This document shows, piece after piece, positions 1 to 8,296 of a stretch of 64,000 bases of DNA. The position numbers and the translations under genes are program-made. The DNA lies in the NCBI GenBank assembly GCA_023422775.1, contig JAFAGM010000059.1, forward strand, positions 89,034 through 153,033, read 5' to 3'. Below the pieces are notes generated by a model that had not been told where the DNA came from, made no database searches, and saw nothing but the letters and a program-made list of their open reading frames with translations. Source of the DNA: Pseudomonadota bacterium. Lineage in GTDB: Bacteria > Pseudomonadota > Alphaproteobacteria > Rhizobiales > Xanthobacteraceae. Within the stretch, counting starts at the first letter, position 1, and each line of letters begins with the position of its first letter.

Positions 1-499
1 CGTCCTCATATTTGAGCACGCCGTCCTGAATCCTGATTTCGGAAAACGACACCTGGTTTTCGGCACCGGGCTTCATGGCGCGCGCTATTCGCCCGACAAA
101 CGGCGTCCAGTTGCTCTCACCCTGGCTGTCCCTGACGACGTGGATCTGCGGCCGCAGCATCATGACGTCGGCGATTTCGAACCTGCGCAGCAGTAGCGGG
201 AGCAGCCGCAAATTCGCGGTCAGCACATCGACCTGCAGCGCCGGGTCGGCGGTGCCGCCGCCCTTCAGGCCGACATTGTGAAAGGAGACGTAGCTGCCGG
301 GGAACACCGATACGTCGATGTGGCCCGTGACCACCAGATCGAGCCCGGTCACGGCGCGAATCTGCGCCTCGACCGCCTGCCGCAGCGCATCCCGGTTCAG
401 GAACCACGACGTGCCGATCAGACCGATCAAAGCTGCGCCGAACAATGCCGCAACCGGCATTCCCAGGCGCTTCATTCCTTGGGCCATCGTCAATGACAT
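1..499 (-). CDS. AsmA family protein, N-terminal part (cut by window edge)
   Basis: Reading leftward from an ATG at 499, an open frame runs off the left edge without a stop (166 codons seen). It opens with a short cytoplasmic tail, one hydrophobic segment (about residues 14-30), then an AsmA-like stretch including LDLVVTGHIDVSVFPGSYVS and a later QVSFSEIRIQDGVLKYED, the repeated beta-strand style of AsmA proteins (inner-membrane anchored, periplasmic, linked to envelope lipid or protein homeostasis). A second in-frame ATG lies at 487. Family assignment is by resemblance; the C-terminal half is outside the window. Confidence 0.75.
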   Translation of the reverse strand, partial: MSLTMAQGMKRLGMPVAALFGAALIGLIGTSWFLNRDALRQAVEAQIRAVTGLDLVVTGHIDVSVFPGSYVSFHNVGLKGGGTADPALQVDVLTANLRLLPLLLRRFEIADVMMLRPQIHVVRDSQGESNWTPFVGRIARAMKPGAENQVSFSEIRIQDGVLKYED

Positions 500-685
500 A
501 TCCGGATCTGACTAAACCGAACTCGGGTCAAGCGTAACGGTCTTTTTGATTAACGGTTGGGTTGGTCAAGGCAGGTGCCGCGCCGGTACGCCTGTGCCAA
601 CCCACACAACTTGAAGGGTTTTCTTGACGCTTTCAAGGCCATAGCGGCCCCGGGGCGTGGTTCGGCGGCGGATATCCCCCCGTCA

Positions 686-715
686 TTGACGCACCGCGAA
701 GAATTCGCCTAATAA
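686..715 (+). promoter_or_regulatory. Probable sigma-70 promoter for scoAB
   Basis: A -35 box TTGACG (686-691) and a -10 box TAATAA (710-715) are separated by 18 bp, about 50 bp before the scoA ATG at 767. It is the best promoter match in the 267-bp gap between the divergent AsmA gene and scoA. Start site not shown by sequence alone. Confidence 0.5.
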
Positions 716-766
716 TTCTCGATAAAGGCGGCTTTTTCCGTCATCCCTCCATCAGGTCGTGTTTCC

Positions 767-1474
767 ATGAACAAGGTCTACCCCGACGCCAAATCGGCAC
801 TCGATGGCGTTCTCAAGGACGGCATGATGATCATGTCGGGCGGTTTCGGTCTGTGCGGCATTGCCGAGACGCTGTCGGATGCGATCCGCGATTCCGGCGT
901 CAAGAATCTCACCGTTGTCTCCAACAATGCGGGCGTCGACGGCATCGGCCTATCCCGGTTGCTGGAAACGCGGCAGATCAGGAAGATGATCTCGTCCTAT
1001 GTCGGCGAGAACAAGCTGTTCGCGCAGCAATACCTCGCCGGCGAACTGGAACTCGAGTTCAATCCGCAGGGCACGCTGGCCGAGCGCATCCGCGCCGGCG
1101 GCGCCGGTATTCCGGCCTTCTACACCAAGACCGGCGTCGGCACGCTGATAGCCGAAGGCAAGGAAGTGAAGGAGTTCGACGGCGAGAAATACATCATGGA
1201 GCGCGGCCTGTTCGCCGATCTCGCCATCGTGCACGCCTGGAAGGGCGACACCGCCGGGAACCTCGTCTATCGCAAGACCGCGCGCAACTTCAATCCGATG
1301 ATGGCGACCGCGGCGAAGGTCACCGTCGCCGAGGTCGAGCACCTGGTGCCGGCCGGCGAGATCGATCCGGACCACATCCATACGCCCGGCATTTTCGTCA
1401 AGCGCATCATCGAGGTCGGGACGGCCAGGAAGCGGATCGAGTTCCGCAACACCCGCCCGCGGCCCGCCGCTTAA
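767..1474 (+). CDS. scoA: 3-oxoacid CoA-transferase subunit A
   Basis: This 235-residue protein is the alpha subunit of a succinyl-CoA:3-ketoacid CoA-transferase, which moves CoA from succinyl-CoA to acetoacetate in ketone-body and PHB-derived acetoacetate use. The N-terminal glycine-rich CoA-binding segment GGFGLCGIAE is at residues 25-34, and the whole chain follows the family, ending with the HTPGIFVKRII block. The length is usual. The B subunit follows 23 bp downstream, so the two form an operon. With two phasin genes nearby it fits an organism that stores and reuses polyhydroxybutyrate. Confidence 0.93.
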   Translation: MNKVYPDAKSALDGVLKDGMMIMSGGFGLCGIAETLSDAIRDSGVKNLTVVSNNAGVDGIGLSRLLETRQIRKMISSYVGENKLFAQQYLAGELELEFNPQGTLAERIRAGGAGIPAFYTKTGVGTLIAEGKEVKEFDGEKYIMERGLFADLAIVHAWKGDTAGNLVYRKTARNFNPMMATAAKVTVAEVEHLVPAGEIDPDHIHTPGIFVKRIIEVGTARKRIEFRNTRPRPAA

Positions 1475-1497
1475 ATCCAATTCTTCAGGAGAGCCCC

Positions 1498-2148
1498 ATG
1501 GCCTGGACCCGTGAACAGATGGCCGCTCGTGCCGCAAAGGAGTTGCGCGACGGCTATTACGTCAACCTCGGCATCGGCATTCCGACGCTGGTGTCGAACT
1601 ACATCCCGGAAGGAATCGACGTCAGCCTGCAGAGCGAGAACGGCATGCTCGGCATGGGCCCGTTCCCCTATGAGGACGAGGTGGACGCCGACCTCATCAA
1701 CGCCGGCAAGCAGACGGTGAGCGAACTGCCCGACACCAGCTATTTCTCCTCGGCCGATTCCTTCGGCATGGTGCGCGGCGGCCATATCGACCTGTCGATC
1801 CTCGGCGCGATGCAGGTGGCGCAGAATGGCGACCTCGCCAACTGGATGATCCCCGGCAAGATGGTGAAGGGCATGGGCGGCGCGATGGACCTCGTCGCCG
1901 GCGTCAAGCGCGTCGTCGTGGTCATGGAGCATTCCGCCAAGGACGGCCCGAAGCTTCTGAAGCAGTGCAACCTGCCGCTGACCGGCGAAAAGGTCGTCGA
2001 CATGGTGGTGACCGATCTCGCCGTCTTCACCATCGACAAGCACGGCAAGGACGGTATGGCGCTGATCGAACTCGCCGACGGCGTCACGCTGGACGAGGTG
2101 AAGGCGAAGACCGAAGCCGAGTTTCGGGTGGCGCTGAAGAACGCTTAA
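1498..2148 (+). CDS. scoB: 3-oxoacid CoA-transferase subunit B
   Basis: The 216-residue beta subunit carries the catalytic glutamate in the SENG motif (E47), which forms the CoA thioester intermediate. The frame is open far upstream through scoA, but ATG 1498 is chosen because it is preceded by AGGAGAG at a proper distance and gives the usual family N-terminus MAWTREQMA. Translation is probably coupled to scoA, whose stop lies 23 bp earlier. Function with ScoA in acetoacetate activation is known for the family; it was not tested here. Confidence 0.93.
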   Translation: MAWTREQMAARAAKELRDGYYVNLGIGIPTLVSNYIPEGIDVSLQSENGMLGMGPFPYEDEVDADLINAGKQTVSELPDTSYFSSADSFGMVRGGHIDLSILGAMQVAQNGDLANWMIPGKMVKGMGGAMDLVAGVKRVVVVMEHSAKDGPKLLKQCNLPLTGEKVVDMVVTDLAVFTIDKHGKDGMALIELADGVTLDEVKAKTEAEFRVALKNA

Positions 2149-2170
2149 AACACCCGGAAAAATGGTTGTC

Positions 2171-2289
2171 GTCGTCCCGGCGAACGCCGGGACCCATACG
2201 CCGCGGCCTCTCGATGGAGCGTTGACGGCAGAGACTTTCTCAAGCAACAGACGACCGGGGTTATGGGTCCCGGCGTTCGCCGGGACGAC
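2171..2289. repeat. Palindromic intergenic repeat, family C copy 1
   Basis: Outer arms GTCGTCCCGGCGAACGCC and its complement (ending at 2289) flank inner arms GGGACCCATACG / TATGGGTCCC. The element fills the gap between the convergent scoB and fbpB and can fold as one long hairpin. Related copies occur at 55762-55903 and 59991-60102. Confidence 0.85.
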
Positions 2290-2309
2290 GAAAGATTTAT
2301 TTCTCGGCC

Positions 2310-3968
2310 TCAAGCCGGTCCCGCCGGCACATCCGAAAACCGCGTCAGCCACGCCACCGGGCCGATGCTGGCGGCGACGATCAGCAGCGCCGCGAGCGCG
2401 CCTTCCTCGAAACTGCCGCGGCTGGCGTACTGGTAGATCGAGGTGGCCAGCGTTTCGACGTTCATCGGCCGCAGCAGCAGCGTCGCCGGCAATTCCTTCA
2501 GACAGTCCACGAACACCACGATGACGGCGCCCAGCATGGCGGGGCGCAGCAGCGGCAGATGGATCAGTCGCATGGTCGTGGACTGGCCGGCACCGGCCGC
2601 CCGCGCGCTGTCGTCGTAATCGTGCGGGATCCGCTCGAAGCCGGCCTTGATGAAGCCGGTCGGTACCGCCAGGAACCGGATCACATAGGCGATGACCACG
2701 GCAGCACCCGAGCCGATCAGGATCAGTCCCGGCAGCGAACTCCCGAGCCACCCGGCGAGCGTGTTCACTCCGTTGTCGATGGCGAGCAGCGGCGCCAGCA
2801 GGCCGAGCGCCAGCACCAGTCCCGGCAGCGTGTAGCCGGTCTGCGCGACGTTCATCGCAGCGAAGCGCAGCGCGGTGGGACGCCAGCGCCAGGCCAGAAT
2901 GGTCGCGAAACCGAGCAGCAGCGCCGTCAGCGTCGCAATGCTTGCGAACGCGACCGAGTTGAAGGCATCGCGCCACAGCGCCATGTCGAAATTCGCAAAC
3001 AGCCCGCGCTTGAAGCTCTGATGCGCGAGATACAGCAGCGGCACCAGAAATCCGAGCGCGACCGGCAGCGCGCAGGCCGCGAATGCGAAGCCGCCGCGGA
3101 TGCCGGTCAGCGGGGTTCGCTGCGTCAGCCGCGGGCTTTCGGCGGAAAATTCCGTCGTGACATTGCGGCGACCGTAACGCTCGATTGCGATCAGGCCGGC
3201 AACGATGGCCAGCATGAAGCAGGAAAGCTGCGCCGCGCCGGCGAGGCTTCCGCGGTTGAGCCAGGTCGTGAACACCGACACCGTGAGCGTGCGGACGCCG
3301 AGATATTCGCTGGCGCCGATGTCGTTCAGTGTTTCCAGCGATACCAGCGCGACGCCGACCGCGAGCGCCGGCCGCGCCATCGGCAGCGAGATGCGCCAGA
3401 AGGTGGTCCAGCGGCCGGCGCCGAGTGTCTTCGCCGCCTCGGTGAACTCCGCGCTCTGGAACTGGAACATCGTGCGCGCCGAGAGATAGACGTAAGGGTA
3501 GAGCACCAGCGCGATCACGATGATCGCGCCGGGCAGCGAGCGCAGGCTGGGAAGCATGCGTACTGCGTCCTGCAGCGGAAACCAGATCGCCAGCGTGCGA
3601 TGGACCAGGCCGAGCGGCTCGAACAGGTCGACATAGACGTAGGCTGCGAGATAGGTCGGGATCGCGAGCGGCAGCGGCGCCAGCCATAGCAGCATCCGGC
3701 GGCCCGGGAATTCATGCAGCGAGATCGTCCACGCGGTGCCGGTTCCGATCGCGAGCGACAGGGTGCCGACACCGCCGAGCAGCAGCACAGTGTCGAGCAG
3801 GCTCTGCGGCAGCACGTATTGGAGCAGATGCTGCCAGAGGTCCGGGGCCGGCTGCAGCGCCAGCGCGATGATCGAGATGACGGGTGCAGCAACCAGGATG
3901 GCTGTACCGACCGAGATGAACGCGGCGATGCGGTCCGGATGCGTGTTCGGACTCGCGCCGGCTAACAT
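2310..3968 (-). CDS. fbpB: Iron ABC transporter permease, FbpB type
   Basis: A 552-residue polytopic inner-membrane protein of about 12 hydrophobic segments, built as two fused permease halves. Each half has the cytoplasmic EAA-type loop that docks with the ATPase: EAAKTLGAGRW in the first and DSARAAGAGQS in the second. This double-length layout is typical of Fe(3+) permeases (FbpB/SfuB). It lies downstream of the binding-protein gene fbpA, separated by a hairpin at 3999-4027. No ATP-binding subunit (FbpC) gene is found in the neighbourhood, so it must be encoded elsewhere. Confidence 0.88.
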   Translation of the reverse strand: MLAGASPNTHPDRIAAFISVGTAILVAAPVISIIALALQPAPDLWQHLLQYVLPQSLLDTVLLLGGVGTLSLAIGTGTAWTISLHEFPGRRMLLWLAPLPLAIPTYLAAYVYVDLFEPLGLVHRTLAIWFPLQDAVRMLPSLRSLPGAIIVIALVLYPYVYLSARTMFQFQSAEFTEAAKTLGAGRWTTFWRISLPMARPALAVGVALVSLETLNDIGASEYLGVRTLTVSVFTTWLNRGSLAGAAQLSCFMLAIVAGLIAIERYGRRNVTTEFSAESPRLTQRTPLTGIRGGFAFAACALPVALGFLVPLLYLAHQSFKRGLFANFDMALWRDAFNSVAFASIATLTALLLGFATILAWRWRPTALRFAAMNVAQTGYTLPGLVLALGLLAPLLAIDNGVNTLAGWLGSSLPGLILIGSGAAVVIAYVIRFLAVPTGFIKAGFERIPHDYDDSARAAGAGQSTTMRLIHLPLLRPAMLGAVIVVFVDCLKELPATLLLRPMNVETLATSIYQYASRGSFEEGALAALLIVAASIGPVAWLTRFSDVPAGPA

Positions 3969-3998
3969 CGGGAAAAAGCCGAAAGACCATGCAGCATT

Positions 3999-4027
3999 AT
4001 GCCCTCTCCCGGGAAGGGAGAGGGCAT
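3999..4027 (-). terminator. Intergenic hairpin between fbpA and fbpB
   Basis: A perfect 12-bp stem (ATGCCCTCTCCC with GGGAGAGGGCAT) closes a 5-nt loop. There is no strong U run, so it may act as a partial terminator or as an mRNA stabiliser that keeps binding-protein expression above permease expression, as is common in ABC operons. Confidence 0.55.
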
Positions 4028-4058
4028 GTTGGTGGAATGCTTTCGTTAGTCTGCGCGA

Positions 4059-5084
4059 TCAATTATCGAACCCGACCTTGTCCACCAGCGTCGAGGCCGC
4101 CTTGCGGTTGGTGACGATCTTGGCGATCGGCGTCGGATCGGCGGTGAGCTTGCCGTAGCCCGCAATGGTCGGGTTGACGGCGACGCCGGCGCGGATCGGG
4201 TACTCATAGTTGGCGTCGGCGTAGATCTGCTGCGCCTTGTCGCCGGCGAGCCACTCGATCAGCTTGATGGCGTTGGCCTTGTTGGGCGCGTGCTTTGCCA
4301 GGATGACGCCGGAGAGATTGACGTGGGTGCCGCCGCCCTCGAAGGTCGGCAGGATCACCTTGGTGGCTTCCGCCCACGGCTTCTTCTCGGGATCGTTGTT
4401 CATCATCAGCGCCCAGTAGTAGGTGTTGCCGATGCCGATGTCGCATTTGCCGGCCGCCACGTCGCGAGCGGCTTCGCGGTCGCCGCCGGAGGGCTTCTGC
4501 GCCAGATTGGCCTTCACGCCCTTCAGCCATTCCTCGGCCTTGGCCTCGCCGTGCCTGGCGACATAGGCCGCGAACAGGCCGTTGTTGTAGATGTGCTGGC
4601 CCGAACGGATGCAGATCTTGCCCTTCCACTTGGGATCGGCGAGTTCCTCATAGGTGATCTTGTCCTGCTTGACGCGGTCCTTCGAGGCGTAGATTACGCG
4701 GGCGCGCATCGAAATGCCGGCCCACTGGCTGTCCGGATCGCGATATTGCGCCGGCACGATCTCGTCGATCACCACCGACTTGATCGGCTGGGTGACGCCG
4801 GCCTGCACCGCGTCGTCGAGGCGGCCGAGATCGACCGTGAGCAGCACGTCGGCGGGGCTGTTGGCGCCTTCGGCCTTCATCCGCTGCTCGAGGCCGGAAC
4901 TGGCCGAGACGACGTTGACCTTGATGCCGGTATCCTTGGTGAAGGCATCGAACAGCGGCTGGACCAGCTTGGTTTCGCGGTAGGTGTAGACGTTGACTTC
5001 GCCGTTGGCCGAGGCCGTCGAGGCGACGGGCGCCGTGAGGCAAAGCACGGCCGCGGTAGCGGCGTAGGCGCGAAGATTTTTCAT
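4059..5084 (-). CDS. fbpA: Fe(3+) ABC transporter substrate-binding protein
   Basis: A 341-residue exported binding protein. A signal peptide with cleavage near ASA-NGEVNVYTY begins the chain, and the mature protein opens with the NVYTYRE strand typical of FbpA/FutA. The metal-site region GNTYYWALM has the paired tyrosines expected for iron coordination. It would deliver ferric iron to the FbpB permease encoded downstream. An imperfect iron-control-type palindrome lies 92 bp upstream (5176-5192), which suggests iron-responsive control, though this is inferred. Confidence 0.9.
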   Translation of the reverse strand: MKNLRAYAATAAVLCLTAPVASTASANGEVNVYTYRETKLVQPLFDAFTKDTGIKVNVVSASSGLEQRMKAEGANSPADVLLTVDLGRLDDAVQAGVTQPIKSVVIDEIVPAQYRDPDSQWAGISMRARVIYASKDRVKQDKITYEELADPKWKGKICIRSGQHIYNNGLFAAYVARHGEAKAEEWLKGVKANLAQKPSGGDREAARDVAAGKCDIGIGNTYYWALMMNNDPEKKPWAEATKVILPTFEGGGTHVNLSGVILAKHAPNKANAIKLIEWLAGDKAQQIYADANYEYPIRAGVAVNPTIAGYGKLTADPTPIAKIVTNRKAASTLVDKVGFDN

Positions 5085-5175
5085 GAAAGCGGCTCCGGCA
5101 GGGTGGTGAAGATGCCGTTTTCAGTACCGCAGCGGCTGCCCCGCAGGGAGCGACGCTGTGTCGCGAAGATCCTGA

Positions 5176-5192
5176 TTTAGAGTAATTCCAGA
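5176..5192. promoter_or_regulatory. Possible Irr iron-control element upstream of fbpA
   Basis: TTTAGAGTAATTCCAGA matches 14 of 17 positions of the rhizobial ICE dyad as I recall it (TTTAGAA, 3 nt, TTCTAAA). It sits in the 131-bp gap between fbpA (start 5084) and the end of tctA (5216). Iron transport genes are known Irr or RirA targets in rhizobia. The match is imperfect, so binding is a prediction. Confidence 0.4.
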
Positions 5193-5215
5193 GTGTGGTG
5201 CCCGGGCGGGAAGGA

Positions 5216-6715
5216 CTAATCCTCGCTTGCCTTGAATCGTCCCAGTCCCTTCAGCACGAACGGCGCCACCAGCGCGATCAGCGCGATGCCGAGCAGCGTC
5301 GCCGACATCGGACTTTGCAGCAGCGTCATGGGGTCGCCGAGGCTGATCGCCAGTGCGCGGCGAAGCTGGCTTTCCGCGATCGGCCCCAAGATCAGACCGA
5401 CGACGACGGGCGCGATCGGAAAATCGAACCTGCGCATCAAAAACCCCAGCACGCCGAAGCCCGCCAGCATCGACAGTTCGACCACCGATGGCTTTGCTGC
5501 GATCGTGCCCATGGTCGCGAACACGAGGATGCCGGCGTAGAGCCACGGCTGCGGGATCGCGAGCAGTTTCACCCACAGGCCCACCAGCGGCAGGTTGAGC
5601 ACCAGCAGCATGACGTTGGCGATGAACAGGCTGGCGATCAGGCCCCACACCAGATCGGGCCGCTCCGCAAACAGCAGCGGTCCCGGGTTCAGGCCGTATT
5701 GCTGAAAGCCCGCCAGCATCATCGCAGCGGTTGCCGATGTCGGCAGGCCGAGCGTCAGCAAGGGTACCAGCGTGCCGGCGGCGGAGGCGTTGTTGGCGGC
5801 TTCCGGCCCCGCGACGCCTTCGATGGCGCCCTTGCCGAATTCCTCCGGATGCTTCGTCAGCCGCTTCTCGGTGGAATAGGACAGGAATGTCGGAATCTCT
5901 GCGCCGCCGGCAGGAAGCGCGCCGATCGGAAAGCCAAACATCGTGCCGCGCAGCCATGGTTTCCACGACCGCTTCCAGTCCTCTCGCGTCATCCACAGCG
6001 AGCCGCGCACCGGTTCGAGCTTCTCCTCGGTGTGATGCCGGCGCGATGCGACGTAGAGCGCTTCGCCCAGCGCGAACAATCCGACCGCAAGCGTCGTCAC
6101 CTCGACGCCGTCGAGCAGTTCGGGAATGCCGAAAGCGAGCCGGGCCTGCCCGGTGAGCTTGTCGAGGCCGATCAGGCCGAGCGTCAATCCGATGAACAGG
6201 CTGGTCAGTCCGCGGATCGGCGAATCTCCGAAGGTCGCCGACACCGTGACGAAGGCCACGCACATCAGCGCGAAGTAATCTTCAGGCCCGAAGCGCACCG
6301 CGAAATCGACCAGCCACGGCGACAAAAAAGCCAGGCCGATGGTGGCGATGGTGCCCGCGACAAACGAGCCGATCGCAGCGGTGGCGAGCGCAGGCCCACC
6401 GCGGCCGGCCTTGGCCATCTTGTTGCCCTCGAGCGCGGTCGCCATCGATGCGCTCTCGCCGGGCGTGTTGATGAGGATCGCCGTGGTCGATCCGCCATAC
6501 ATGCCGCCGTAATAGATTCCGGCGAACATGATCAGCGAGCCACCGGGATCGAGCTTGTAGGTGACCGGCAGCAGCAGCGCGACCGTGAGCGCGGGGCCGA
6601 TGCCGGGCAGCACGCCCACGGCGGTCCCGAGAAATACGCCGATCAGCGCATAGAGCAGGTTCATCGGCTGGACAGCGACGGCCATGCCATGCGCGAGCGC
6701 GGCGAAGGTTTCCAT
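5216..6715 (-). CDS. tctA: Tripartite tricarboxylate transporter permease TctA
   Basis: The 499-residue large membrane subunit of a TTT-family secondary transporter. It has about 11-12 hydrophobic segments and the two signature blocks of TctA: YYGGMYGGSTTAILINTPGE early and the GLPTSATAAMMLAGFQQYGL block near residue 300. It would move a carboxylate with TctB, using the periplasmic binder TctC. It is last in the tctC-tctB-tctA operon, its ATG directly abutting the tctB stop codon. Substrate is not evident from sequence. Confidence 0.93.
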   Translation of the reverse strand: METFAALAHGMAVAVQPMNLLYALIGVFLGTAVGVLPGIGPALTVALLLPVTYKLDPGGSLIMFAGIYYGGMYGGSTTAILINTPGESASMATALEGNKMAKAGRGGPALATAAIGSFVAGTIATIGLAFLSPWLVDFAVRFGPEDYFALMCVAFVTVSATFGDSPIRGLTSLFIGLTLGLIGLDKLTGQARLAFGIPELLDGVEVTTLAVGLFALGEALYVASRRHHTEEKLEPVRGSLWMTREDWKRSWKPWLRGTMFGFPIGALPAGGAEIPTFLSYSTEKRLTKHPEEFGKGAIEGVAGPEAANNASAAGTLVPLLTLGLPTSATAAMMLAGFQQYGLNPGPLLFAERPDLVWGLIASLFIANVMLLVLNLPLVGLWVKLLAIPQPWLYAGILVFATMGTIAAKPSVVELSMLAGFGVLGFLMRRFDFPIAPVVVGLILGPIAESQLRRALAISLGDPMTLLQSPMSATLLGIALIALVAPFVLKGLGRFKASED

Positions 6716-7201
6716 CTACAGCAGCCTTTCCAGCGGACCCGCGGGAAGGCTCAATGTCAGGAGGCGATCGAACGCGAGATAGATCAGCGTGGTCATGACA
6801 AGCGCGATGGCGGAATCGGCCAGGATGGCGCGTCGTCCGAAGGCAGCCGACGTGGTGACGAACAGTACAGACGTCGCAAGGACGAAGCCGCCGCCGAGAC
6901 CGATGATGGCGATCAGCAGTGCAAGCCCGGCGAGAATGAGCAGCACGGCGCGGGGATCGGCGCTCTCGCGCGGCGGCAGATTGCCGCGCAGCGCATCGAT
7001 CAGGTTGCCGATCGCAAGGATGCCGAGCCCGATGGCGATGACGACCGGCATCACCTCGGGCCCCATGCCGTACATCGTGGTGGCCGGCAGTTGGCGCGAG
7101 TCCCACACCAGCACCACGGCAAGTGCGGCGAGCGCGAGCGCAATTACGACGCCGGCGCGATCGACGCGCCGCGACGTGGACCCCTGCGGCAGGTCCGTCA
7201 T
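6716..7201 (-). CDS. tctB: Tripartite tricarboxylate transporter small permease TctB
   Basis: A 161-residue protein with four hydrophobic segments, the usual size and layout of TctB (DUF1468). The N-terminus is a short basic cytoplasmic tail rich in Arg and Asp. The start overlaps the last 4 bp of tctC and the stop abuts tctA, so all three are translationally linked. Sequence conservation in this subunit is low across the family, so the call rests partly on position and topology. Confidence 0.88.
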   Translation of the reverse strand: MTDLPQGSTSRRVDRAGVVIALALAALAVVLVWDSRQLPATTMYGMGPEVMPVVIAIGLGILAIGNLIDALRGNLPPRESADPRAVLLILAGLALLIAIIGLGGGFVLATSVLFVTTSAAFGRRAILADSAIALVMTTLIYLAFDRLLTLSLPAGPLERLL

Positions 7202-8166
7202 GATTTGACGAGGCCAACCGACTTCAGCACGTCGGTGATCCGCACGGTTTCCTTCTTCAGGAAATCGGCGAAGGCGTCGCCGGAAAGATAGGCGTCATCC
7301 CAGCCCTTCTGCTTGAGGATGTCCTTCCAGGCATCGGACTTGACCATCTTCTCCACCGCATCGCTCAGCGTCTTGCGCTGTTCGGCTGATATGCCGGGAG
7401 GCGCGACCACCGAGCGCCAGTTGGCGAGCACGAGGTCGATGCCCTGTTCCTTGAAGGTTGGAATATCGCTGCCGGCAAGGCGCTTCTCCGATGTCACGCC
7501 GAGCGCGCGCAGCTTGCCGGACTTGATCTGGCCTTCGTACTCGCTCAGGCCGGAGATGCCCGCGGTGACCTTGCCGCCAAGGATCGCGGCCAGCGACTCG
7601 CCGCCTCCGGAAAATGGAATGTAGTTGACCTTCTTCGGGTCGGCGCCGATTGCGCCTGCGAACAGCGCCGCCATCACATGGTCGACGCCGCCGGCCGAAC
7701 CGCCGGCAAAGGTCACCTTGGCGATGCCGGCCTTTACGGCGGCGGCAAGATCCTGCGCCGTCTTGATCGGCGAGTTCGCCGGCACGACGATGACCTGGAT
7801 CTCCTCGGTGAGGCGCGCAATCGGCGTCACCTGGTCGAGCGTCACGGGCGATTTGTTCATCGCCAGCGCGCCGACCATGACGAAGCCGTTCACCATCATC
7901 TGGTTGCCGTCGCCCTTGGCACCGTTGACGAACTGCGCGATGCCGACGCTGCCGCCGGCGCCAGCAACGTTCGTGACCTGGACGCCGCGGGCGATCTTGG
8001 CGGCGACCAAAGCCTGCTGCATCGCTCGCGCGGTCTGGTCCCATCCGCCGCCGGGGGCGGCGGGTGCCATCAGCTTTAGTTCGAGCTGCTGCGACAGCGC
8101 CGGGCTGCCGGCCGCAAGGGTCAGCGCGACAACCGCGCCGAGCAGGCGCGTGCAAAACAGGGGCAT
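7198..8166 (-). CDS. tctC: Tripartite tricarboxylate transporter substrate-binding protein
   Basis: A 322-residue exported Bug/TctC-family binder. It begins with a signal peptide cut near ALSQQLELKLMAPA, and carries the family motifs APGGGWDQTARAMQ (substrate carboxylate loop) and AGAGGSVGIAQFV. It is first in the tctCBA operon. In beta- and alphaproteobacteria the ligand varies widely (citrate, aromatic acids, nicotinate and others); nothing here fixes it. The only neighbouring enzyme, a PLP dehydratase, is upstream on the same strand 130 bp away. Confidence 0.92.
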   Translation of the reverse strand: MPLFCTRLLGAVVALTLAAGSPALSQQLELKLMAPAAPGGGWDQTARAMQQALVAAKIARGVQVTNVAGAGGSVGIAQFVNGAKGDGNQMMVNGFVMVGALAMNKSPVTLDQVTPIARLTEEIQVIVVPANSPIKTAQDLAAAVKAGIAKVTFAGGSAGGVDHVMAALFAGAIGADPKKVNYIPFSGGGESLAAILGGKVTAGISGLSEYEGQIKSGKLRALGVTSEKRLAGSDIPTFKEQGIDLVLANWRSVVAPPGISAEQRKTLSDAVEKMVKSDAWKDILKQKGWDDAYLSGDAFADFLKKETVRITDVLKSVGLVKS

Positions 8167-8296
8167 TTGGGGTTCCTCCGGGCTGATTCAGGGGCCGGCG
8201 GTGGTCGATTACTGGCCGGGCCGTGTCATTTGGTCGCATATCAGCCCGAAAGCCGGCCGGTGTCCAGAGCCCTTCGCCCACGGCCTGACTTTGCGC

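Noticed and set aside
1471..3687. A 738-codon minus-strand frame spanning scoB and the permease gene
   Set aside because: It runs over two real genes in the wrong frame and lacks any domain; scoB and fbpB explain the region.
2559..3689. A 376-codon plus-strand frame opposite fbpB
   Set aside because: Arg- and Gln-rich shadow of the permease gene.
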